A stretch of DNA of 11,739 nucleotides, from NCBI GenBank assembly GCA_045589215.1, contig JAZNOQ010000010.1:1-11739 (forward strand), given 5' to 3'. A program made the translations under genes and the position numbers. The DNA is from JAZNOQ01 sp045589215 (lineage in GTDB: Bacteria; Bacillota; Clostridia; Oscillospirales; CAG-272). Below are positions 1 through 5,471 of the stretch, in pieces. Each line of letters opens with the position of its first letter. The first letter of the stretch is position 1. The notes under the pieces were generated by a model, which ran no database searches, had not been told where the DNA came from, and was given only the letters and a program-made list of their open reading frames with translations.

Positions 1-64
1 CCTCCGACTTGACGGGCACTTCGTGCGCGGCTTGATGCTCTCGAAAAGGGTGAATGAAAAACGT
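1..64. other. Short stretch upstream of rqcP; end of preceding gene not identifiable
   Basis: Two plus-strand frames end here, one with TGA at 10-12 and one with TGA at 33-35. Either could be the tail of the upstream gene, but too few residues are present to recognise it. No promoter is visible. A four-base-pair GCAC/GTGC hairpin at about 16-26 is too small to call a terminator. The purine-rich AAAAGGG at 44-50 is the only candidate ribosome binding site for rqcP. Confidence 0.4.
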
Positions 65-307
65 ATGAGACTTGATAAATTTTTGAAGGTGTCCCGCGTG
101 ATCAAGCGGCGCACCGTTGCAAATGAGGCGTGTGACAATCAGCACGTTACGGTAAATAACCGACCCGCAAAGGCGTCTTATGACGTCAAGGAAAATGATG
201 TGATCGAGATCACCTTCGGTCAGCGAACCCTGAAGATCCGCGTTCTGGATGTCAGAGAGCATGCGGGAAAGGACGACGCGGGAACGATGTATGAGGTGAT
301 CGGATAA
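65..307 (+). CDS. rqcP: RqcP (YabO), S4-domain ribosome quality control factor
   Basis: This 80-residue protein is almost entirely one S4 RNA-binding domain. It opens with the family signature MRLDKFLKVSRVIKRRT and carries the N-NRPAKASYDVKENDVI segment typical of Bacillus YabO/RqcP, which is of similar size (about 86 residues). In Bacillus subtilis RqcP works with RqcH on the split 50S subunit, holding the P-site tRNA during alanine tailing of stalled nascent chains. The frame stays open upstream with a GTG at 23 and an ATG at 35, but the ATG at 65 is chosen because the family begins with MRLDKFL. Its Shine-Dalgarno AAAAGGG lies 14 bases upstream, which is rather far. YabP follows 90 bases downstream, the classic yabO-yabP-yabQ-divIC order, and that supports the call strongly. 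The related Hsp15 (HslR) is the alternative, but the context favours RqcP. Confidence 0.93.
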   Translation: MRLDKFLKVSRVIKRRTVANEACDNQHVTVNNRPAKASYDVKENDVIEITFGQRTLKIRVLDVREHAGKDDAGTMYEVIG

Positions 308-397
308 GGCGTGCCCCTCACGCATACTTCGAGTGTCTTTTGCATAGGAATTCTATAGGATTTTTTAACCTCCGAATTTTATATGAAAGGCAACCGA

Positions 398-721
398 ATG
401 ATGAATTATCAGAATTATAAGGGCGGAGACCTATCTCGAACGGAGCAAGTGAAAAAGCCGCATACGATCACTTTAGAGAACCGAAAGCGACTTGTGATCG
501 AAGGGGTGAGCGACGTGATCCGCTTTGATGATCTTTCCGCCGAGCTTTCTACCTCGCTTGGCGACTTGATCGTAGAGGGGGAACAGCTTCGCATTGAGGC
601 TTTTGATACCGAGAGAGGGGTAGTAACGCTCACGGGAAGCATACGGACGCTTGATTATCTTGATTCAAAGGATCTCTCCCGTAAGGGCGACAAAAAGCAC
701 GGTATTTTCGGAAAGCGGTAG
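398..721 (+). CDS. yabP: YabP, spore-specific protein
   Basis: The 107-residue product matches the YabP/YqfC family: a polar N-terminus, a HTITLENRKRLVIEGV beta segment (residues 22-37), then LGDLIVEGEQLRIEAFD (54-70) and GVVTLTGSIRTLDY (74-87). Bacillus YabP is about 100 residues and is expressed in the mother cell during sporulation; its biochemical role is not well defined. An ATG at 383 is in frame but has no Shine-Dalgarno. AAAGG at 386-390 sits seven bases before the ATG at 398, so 398 (or the adjacent ATG at 401) is the likely start. It is followed after three bases by yabQ. The 90 bases upstream of 398 could hold a sporulation promoter, but none could be assigned with confidence. Confidence 0.9.
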   Translation: MMNYQNYKGGDLSRTEQVKKPHTITLENRKRLVIEGVSDVIRFDDLSAELSTSLGDLIVEGEQLRIEAFDTERGVVTLTGSIRTLDYLDSKDLSRKGDKKHGIFGKR

Positions 722-724
722 TCT

Positions 725-1477
725 ATGGAATATTCTCCGAAGCTGCTGATGTCTCTGACGGCAGAGGCATTTATTCTCGGCGTCGTTTTGGGGCTTTTAT
801 ACAGCCTTTTGCGGTTCAGCCGTGTTCTCCTCGGAGAATGCGTTCCCGAAAGACAAGTTCGATTGCCTCGCTTTTGGGTTTCCGAACGAAAGAGTGTCAA
901 ATCCGACAGAAACATCTCGAGAGGGCTGATTTCTCTTTTGTGTTTTTGGGAAGACATTTTATTTTGTCTTTGTGCTGCTGTCGGGATCATCTTGCTTGCT
1001 TACGTAGGAAATAACGGACGGATTCGCTGGTTTATTTTGCTTGGTACGGCGGTCGGATTTGCATGCTATACTTTGACGCTCGGCAAGCTGTTTTCCTATG
1101 CTTTTGAGCTGCTTGCGGCGGTAGTTCGGCTCTTATGCCGATATGTTGTTTTTATTTTGCTCTATCCCTTGAGGGCCGCGGGAAAAGGAATTCGAATTCT
1201 TTTCTCTTTCCTTATAGGGAGGCTTCGAGTGCAGATACGCAAACGAAAAAATAAGAGATTTCATGCTTTACAGATGAGGACACTTCTTGCGGCAGCATCG
1301 GAGGGATTTGGCAGTTTTGAATCTCTCGGACTTGAGAAAACGGTCCGAACGGAGACAGCGCGTCCCGAAAAGTCGCACGAAAAACAAAAGGACGTAAAAA
1401 ATAAGAGAAGGAGACGTGTATATGGGCGAACAGAATACCAAGAAAAAGCAAGAAACAAGCCCGAAGAAGCCTGTTGA
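725..1477 (+). CDS. yabQ: YabQ, membrane protein needed for spore cortex formation
   Basis: This 250-residue protein has four predicted membrane segments at about residues 9-33, 72-95, 101-120 and 123-149, followed by a basic cytosolic tail of about 100 residues (KRKNKR, then KNKRRRR near the end). The FWEDILFC segment near residue 74 and the NNGRIRW turn near 96 resemble the YabQ family. In Bacillus subtilis YabQ is a mother-cell protein of the outer forespore membrane and is required for cortex assembly. It is somewhat longer than Bacillus YabQ (about 210 residues), the difference lying in the C-terminal tail. Translation is probably coupled to yabP, since the gap is only three bases and there is no independent strong Shine-Dalgarno. 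Its last 56 bases overlap the start of divIC in another frame. Confidence 0.88.
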   Translation: MEYSPKLLMSLTAEAFILGVVLGLLYSLLRFSRVLLGECVPERQVRLPRFWVSERKSVKSDRNISRGLISLLCFWEDILFCLCAAVGIILLAYVGNNGRIRWFILLGTAVGFACYTLTLGKLFSYAFELLAAVVRLLCRYVVFILLYPLRAAGKGIRILFSFLIGRLRVQIRKRKNKRFHALQMRTLLAAASEGFGSFESLGLEKTVRTETARPEKSHEKQKDVKNKRRRRVYGRTEYQEKARNKPEEAC

Positions 1478-1769
1478 AAAGCGTGATGCGCCGCGTATGC
1501 CGCTCCTTTTTAAGTGCGTATTCATCATTATGCTAACGCTTTCTCTTGTGTTTTTTGCGACGAAGCTTGTGGAATATAACCGCTTGCGTCAGGAGACCGA
1601 AAAGCTGAACGAAGAGATCAAGGATCACGAGGAAAACGCGGCGGAGCTGCGATATCTTGTCGACAGCCCCGTGGATGATGCATATATCATCCGTATGGCG
1701 CGGGAAAAGCTTGGTCTTGTTTTTCCCGATGAAGAGATCTTTTATAACAATTTGACCGAGCAAAATTAA
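1422..1769 (+). CDS. divIC: DivIC, FtsB-like septum formation initiator
   Basis: This 115-residue bitopic protein has a basic cytosolic N-terminus (residues 1-27), one membrane helix (about 28-47), a short extracytoplasmic coiled coil (about 50-78), and the C-terminal family motif AREKLGLVFPDE (93-104). This is the FtsB/DivIC architecture. DivIC pairs with FtsL (and DivIB in Gram-positives) in the divisome and helps activate septal peptidoglycan synthesis by FtsW/PBP2B. A GTG at 1416 is in frame, but AAGGAG at 1408-1413 is spaced correctly (eight bases) for the ATG at 1422. The gene begins inside the end of yabQ, so the two are translationally linked. Placement after rqcP-yabP-yabQ is the conserved Bacillota arrangement. 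Confidence 0.93.
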   Translation: MGEQNTKKKQETSPKKPVEKRDAPRMPLLFKCVFIIMLTLSLVFFATKLVEYNRLRQETEKLNEEIKDHEENAAELRYLVDSPVDDAYIIRMAREKLGLVFPDEEIFYNNLTEQN

Positions 1770-1782
1770 GGGGAGGTCTCAA

Positions 1783-2781
1783 ATGCTTACTTTTCAGGAT
1801 ATTTTGCCCGAGGACGGTGGGTATTTTCAGTTTATGCGTGAAACTGTAGAGCCGTACCTCTGCTCTTATCGTAAGGAGGGATTCTTCTCTTCAAAGGACG
1901 AAAAAAAGCTCTACTATGAATGCGAGATCTTGCCGAACGCGAAGGGTGCTGTTGTCATCTCCCACGGATACAATGAATCGGCGGAAAAATTCCGTGAAAT
2001 GGCGTATTGGTTTATGCAAATGGGCTTTTCTGTGTTTACGCTCGACCATCGCGGTCATGGGCGCTCGCACCGCTTGTCTCCTGATCTCGCCTTGACCGAT
2101 ATCGAAAGCTTCAGCGATTACGTGCGCGATCTTCATTGCTTTGTGAAGAAGATCGTGCAGCCAAATACGGTGGGACTTCCGCTTTATTTATACGGACATT
2201 CGATGGGCGGCGCCGTTTCGATCCTGTATTTGCAAAATCATCCGAGCGTATTTCGGAAGGCGATCCTGACCGCTCCGATGCTGAAGCCCAAAACAGAGGG
2301 CATCCCAACACCCGTTACGCGGGCGATGTCTGCGGTTTGCCGTGTTTTCGGAAAGGGAGATAAGCTCGTGTTCACGGCAAAGGCGGGCTTTAACGACAAC
2401 GAGCAGTTCGAAAGCAGTCCCGATACCTCAAAGGAGCGCTTTGAGTATTACAGACAGAAGCGCGTGGCGTACCCCTATCTGCAGAACAGCTATCCGACTT
2501 ACCGTTGGGTGAACGAATCCCTGCGGATCGGAAAGTATATGCTTGATCCCATCCGTGTTGCGCGTGTTAAGATCCCTGTTTTACTCTTTTCTGCGGGAGA
2601 GGATGATTTCGTGTTCAGAAGGGAACAGGAAATTTTTATATCTCTTCTCGAGAACGGTGAGCTTTATTACGAGGACCGTGCGAGACATGAGATCTATATG
2701 AGCACAAACGACGTTATGGCGGATTATCTTTCGGAAATAGAGACGTTTTTGAAACGAGCAACCCAAAAGAAGCAAAAATAG
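1783..2781 (+). CDS. Alpha/beta hydrolase, lysophospholipase/monoacylglycerol lipase-like
   Basis: This 332-residue cytosolic protein of the serine hydrolase family (Hydrolase_4/PldB-like) has no signal peptide. Visible landmarks are the oxyanion region VVISHGYNESAEKF (57-70), the turn TLDHRGHGRS (86-95), the nucleophile elbow YGHSMGG with Ser140, the acid in SAGEDDFV (Asp274 or Asp275), and His302 in RHEIYM. The triad is therefore complete and the enzyme should be active. Members cleave acyl esters of glycerol or lysophospholipids, but the substrate cannot be read from the sequence. The start has a strong GGGGAGG six bases upstream. It lies 13 bases after divIC and is the last gene before a terminator, so it is probably co-transcribed with the division/sporulation block. 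In Bacillus this downstream region instead leads to spoIIE, so the association is lineage-specific. Confidence 0.88.
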   Translation: MLTFQDILPEDGGYFQFMRETVEPYLCSYRKEGFFSSKDEKKLYYECEILPNAKGAVVISHGYNESAEKFREMAYWFMQMGFSVFTLDHRGHGRSHRLSPDLALTDIESFSDYVRDLHCFVKKIVQPNTVGLPLYLYGHSMGGAVSILYLQNHPSVFRKAILTAPMLKPKTEGIPTPVTRAMSAVCRVFGKGDKLVFTAKAGFNDNEQFESSPDTSKERFEYYRQKRVAYPYLQNSYPTYRWVNESLRIGKYMLDPIRVARVKIPVLLFSAGEDDFVFRREQEIFISLLENGELYYEDRARHEIYMSTNDVMADYLSEIETFLKRATQKKQK

Positions 2782-2834
2782 GCAGTGTACACCGGTAGCT
2801 GTTAGTCAAGGTCAATTTGCACTGCGTTTAAATG

Positions 2835-2868
2835 TCCCCTGCGGCGATGATGCCGCAGGGGATGTTTT
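2835..2868 (+). terminator. Rho-independent terminator after the rqcP-hydrolase operon
   Basis: TCCCCTGCGGC (2835-2845) pairs perfectly with GCCGCAGGGGA (2852-2862) around a six-base loop GATGAT. It is followed by TGTTTT. The stem is 11 base pairs and very GC-rich, and the T run is short but present. It lies 54 bases after the hydrolase stop and about 75 bases before the next promoter. Confidence 0.85.
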
Positions 2869-2919
2869 CATAAGTGAGGATAGAGAAAAAATGTCACTTT
2901 TTTTGTTGGAATTTATTTA

Positions 2920-2939
2920 CAATACACCAATGGGTATTG
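2920..2939. promoter_or_regulatory. Imperfect dyad overlapping the -35 box, possible operator
   Basis: CAATAC (2920-2925) and GTATTG (2934-2939) form a six-base inverted repeat with an eight-base spacer, and the right arm ends inside the TTGCTT -35 box. A repressor bound here would block the promoter. This is inference from symmetry and position only; AT-rich DNA produces such repeats by chance fairly often. Confidence 0.3.
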
Positions 2940-2965
2940 CTTTTTTTTAAAAATTATGGTATAAT
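2937..2965 (+). promoter_or_regulatory. Vegetative (SigA-type) promoter with extended -10
   Basis: A perfect -10 hexamer TATAAT (2960-2965) is preceded by TG one base upstream (2957-2958), the extended -10 motif. TTGCTT (2937-2942) stands 17 bases upstream as a weak -35. AT-rich DNA precedes it. Transcription should begin near 2972, giving a leader of about 50 bases before the LRR lipoprotein start at 3021. With no convincing promoter or terminator downstream until 11419, this may be the main promoter for all six following genes. Confidence 0.8.
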
Positions 2966-2979
2966 ATCAATATATTGTG

Positions 2980-3000
2980 CCTAAATTGAAACAGTTTGGG
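2980..3000 (+). promoter_or_regulatory. Stem-loop in the leader of the LRR lipoprotein mRNA
   Basis: CCTAAATTG (2980-2988) pairs with CAGTTTGGG (2992-3000) around an AAA loop, giving nine pairs including two G-U. It would sit about eight bases from the predicted transcript 5' end, a position where hairpins often stabilise mRNA. It does not resemble a known riboswitch. It leaves the Shine-Dalgarno at 3010-3014 free. Confidence 0.35.
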
Positions 3001-3020
3001 CGCTTATGGAAAGGGATACT

Positions 3021-4322
3021 ATGAAAAAGGTATTGATTCAACATCGAAGCATCATAGGGAAATGTCTTCTCGCTTTCACCTGCGGGATCCTTTTGACATT
3101 TATATTCTGCTCCTGCGGTATGTTTGCCGACAACGCGGTCTATGCTGTTGTTTCGGAGAACAATCTTTCAAAGGACGGATTTTACTATACGCTGTATGAG
3201 AACAATACCGCTGTTATCACGGGTATCAAGGATACCGCACGCGAGGTTGCGATCATTCCTTCGAAGATCGATTCCTCTTATACGGTTACCGCGATTGCAG
3301 ACGGTGCATTTGAGGAGCACGCGGGACTGAAATACGTTAAGCTTGAGGAGGGTATTCGGGATATTGGGCAAAATGCTTTCCGCAAATGCTATCGGCTCCT
3401 TCGGATTGATCTCGCAACAACGGTTACGAATATCGGCAACTATGCATTTGATTCGTGCGAAAGGCTATGCGAGGTGAACAATACAGATGGACTTCGATCG
3501 ATCGGAGACGGCGCGTTTTACCGTTGTCTTTCTCTTAATGTGATCGAGTTTCGGGAAGGACTCGAAACGATCGGGGCGGAATGCTTTTTCAGTTGCTCCG
3601 CTTTAACGCAGGTCATCCTGCCGAAAAGCATCTCCTCGGCAGGGGACGCTGCATTTGCTCAATGCACCTCCGTTACGCGGGTAAGCCTCGGCGGACTCAA
3701 CGAGATCTCGAACTCTTTGTTTGAAAGGTCCTCCGCGCTTTTGTCGGTTAAGATCGGCAACAACGTGACGCGCATCGGGGAGCGTGCTTTTAAGACCTCC
3801 ACGAAGCTTGCAGATGTTACGATCGGGAAAAATGTCGAATACGTTGGTGGCGCGGCGTTTGAGGGAACGGTGTGGCTTACGAGACAGTCCGATGAGTTCT
3901 TTGTCGTTGGTGACGGTGTTCTTTTGAAATATAACGGATCGGGACCGGACGTTACCGTTCCGAAAAACGTGAAGGTGATCACCGATGCTTTTGAAGGCTG
4001 TGAACGGATCGAGCGTGTTACTATTGGCAGTAAGGTAACAAGGATCGCAAAATACGCCTTTAATGGATGCGTGAATCTGACTGATGTGGTGATCACTGCG
4101 AAGGTTACAGAAATCGAAAGCTGTGCCTTCCTCGGATGCATTTCTCTTAAAACAATCGAGCTGCCGAAGTCGCTTCGGTCGATAGGGAATAACGTATTCA
4201 ATAATTGCTCATCACTGAAAACGGTTGTTTACAAGGGTTCTTCCGCAGATTGGGGCAAGATTACGGTCGGCGAAAAGGGCAACGTTTCGCTGTATTCTGC
4301 CAAGATCGTATATGAAGGCTAA
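3021..4322 (+). CDS. BspA-type leucine-rich-repeat lipoprotein or secreted protein
   Basis: This 433-residue protein has an N-terminal hydrophobic signal segment (about residues 11-31) ending in FCSC, a non-ideal lipobox that would lipidate Cys32. The rest is a chain of BspA-type LRR_5 repeats of about 23 residues, recognisable by the recurring AF-x-x-C-x-x-L core. About 12 regular units run from residue 96 to 402. An irregular unit interrupts them (GTVW at 282-285, then DEFFVVGDGVLLKYNG at 291-306), and the chain is capped by a VVYKGSSADWGKI to SAKIVYEG tail (402-433). No enzyme domain is visible. Such proteins are surface-exposed and often bind host or microbial surface partners, but the ligand here is unknown. 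An ATG at 3006 is in frame, but AAGGG at 3010-3014 favours 3021. The paralogue follows 12 bases later. Confidence 0.87.
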   Translation: MKKVLIQHRSIIGKCLLAFTCGILLTFIFCSCGMFADNAVYAVVSENNLSKDGFYYTLYENNTAVITGIKDTAREVAIIPSKIDSSYTVTAIADGAFEEHAGLKYVKLEEGIRDIGQNAFRKCYRLLRIDLATTVTNIGNYAFDSCERLCEVNNTDGLRSIGDGAFYRCLSLNVIEFREGLETIGAECFFSCSALTQVILPKSISSAGDAAFAQCTSVTRVSLGGLNEISNSLFERSSALLSVKIGNNVTRIGERAFKTSTKLADVTIGKNVEYVGGAAFEGTVWLTRQSDEFFVVGDGVLLKYNGSGPDVTVPKNVKVITDAFEGCERIERVTIGSKVTRIAKYAFNGCVNLTDVVITAKVTEIESCAFLGCISLKTIELPKSLRSIGNNVFNNCSSLKTVVYKGSSADWGKITVGEKGNVSLYSAKIVYEG

Positions 4323-4334
4323 CGGGAGGGGCGA

Positions 4335-5384
4335 ATGATGATAAATAATACATATTTCCGTACGCACCACCGCGTTATTTCTGCCTGTCTCATTGTTTTG
4401 CTTCTTCTTCCGCTTTTGCTTCTGTCTTTTTCCGGATGTGCGAGCAATGGAAGTGACTTCACGCTTCCGAACCGAACCATACCGGACGGTGCGGAAACGA
4501 AGTCATATTCCTATTTCCGATATAAAGTTTACGACGACGACACGGTATTGATCACCGCTTACAAGGGCGAGAGCGCGAGCGTGGTGGTCCCGGACGAGAT
4601 CGAAGGACGCCCTGTGGTTGCGCTTGACGATAATATCTTTTATCAAAATCAACAGATCCAATCCCTTAAGCTCGGCAAAAATGTCGAGAGAGTCGGTATG
4701 AGATGCTTTGCAGGCTGTTCCTTCCTGAAGGACGTGACTCTGAACAAAAAGGTATGGTCGATCGGTGCATACGCCTTTTCGGGTACTCCTTGGCATTCGT
4801 CGCTGACCGATGAATTCGCCATCGTCGGTGACGGCGTTCTCCTGAAGTATAACGGCGACGCTTCCGGTATAGAAATTCCCGATACAGTCCGTCATATTTC
4901 GGATGCCTTCACAATGAAAAATATTGTCTCCGTTACAATGGGGGATTCGGTAAAGACGATCGGCGAATTTGCGTTTGCGTATAGCGGACGTCTGTGTAAC
5001 GTTGATTTCGGGGAATCCCTTTTGCTGATCGACAAATTTGCCTTTACGGGCTGTGAATCTCTTCCGTCGCTGGCTCTTCCGAACAGCGTTGAGCGAGTTG
5101 AACTGAATGCTTTTGAAAGCTGCTACGGGCTCAATTCGGTCCGTCTCAGCGATTCGCTGACCTACCTTGGAGAATATGCGTTTTTCGACTGCTCACAGGT
5201 CAGAATGATATACCTTCCGTCGTCGCTTTCCGAGCTTCAAATCGGGACATTTGAAGGTTGCAGTGCCCTTGAGCTTGTCCTATATGCAGGAGACGAAAAG
5301 AAGTTTAAGTCTATTGTAGCCGATACGACGAATTATCTTTTACTTGATGCTACGATCGTCTATAACGCAACAAGTGGGAGGTAG
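4335..5384 (+). CDS. Second BspA-type leucine-rich-repeat lipoprotein
   Basis: This 349-residue protein has a clear lipoprotein signal: basic N-terminus, hydrophobic core LIVLLLLPLLLL (19-30), and lipobox FSGC with Cys35 as the lipidation site. It is followed by a Ser/Asn/Asp-containing linker. About nine LRR_5 units fill residues 98-316. The third is the irregular unit GTPW (150-153) plus DEFAIVGDGVLLKYNG (159-174), nearly identical to the one in the upstream paralogue. The C-terminal cap LVLYAGDEKKF to ATIVYNA is also shared. The repeats otherwise differ in number and sequence, so the duplication is old. GGGAGGGG at 4324-4331 serves either ATG 4335 or ATG 4338. The role is probably cell-surface binding; no catalytic motif is seen. 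The next gene begins 87 bases on without a convincing terminator. Confidence 0.88.
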   Translation: MMINNTYFRTHHRVISACLIVLLLLPLLLLSFSGCASNGSDFTLPNRTIPDGAETKSYSYFRYKVYDDDTVLITAYKGESASVVVPDEIEGRPVVALDDNIFYQNQQIQSLKLGKNVERVGMRCFAGCSFLKDVTLNKKVWSIGAYAFSGTPWHSSLTDEFAIVGDGVLLKYNGDASGIEIPDTVRHISDAFTMKNIVSVTMGDSVKTIGEFAFAYSGRLCNVDFGESLLLIDKFAFTGCESLPSLALPNSVERVELNAFESCYGLNSVRLSDSLTYLGEYAFFDCSQVRMIYLPSSLSELQIGTFEGCSALELVLYAGDEKKFKSIVADTTNYLLLDATIVYNATSGR

Positions 5385-5471
5385 GTTCGGAAGAAAAAAG
5401 ACCTTCTTCGGAGTGCTTTTGCGTATGACTTGTATTAACTTATATCAAAAGAAAGGCTTGGTACATACAGA

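Noticed and set aside
308..397. Possible terminator or sporulation promoter between rqcP and yabP (GCGTG/CACGC hairpin at 309-323, TTGCAT at 340, T run at 361-366).
   Set aside because: The hairpin has five pairs and no adjacent T run, the T run lacks a real stem, and the -10 match is poor. A SigE-type promoter is expected by analogy with Bacillus but could not be placed.
2782..2825. Distant inverted repeat GCAGTG/CACTGC and palindrome GTGTACAC downstream of the hydrolase.
   Set aside because: Six-base arms with a 32-base spacer are expected by chance, and the real terminator lies just downstream.
3659..4201. A 180-codon open frame on the minus strand inside the first LRR gene, and similar ones opposite other genes (for example 9580-10077).
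   Set aside because: They are antisense shadows of strongly recognisable plus-strand genes, with low-complexity translations, no family resemblance and no ribosome binding sites worth noting.
5385..5471. Possible terminator (GAAGA/TCTTC) and promoter (TTGCGT at 5419, TATATC at 5441) before the first hflK.
   Set aside because: The stem is only about five AT-rich pairs with a long loop and no T run. The -10 candidates match poorly and the spacing is uncertain.
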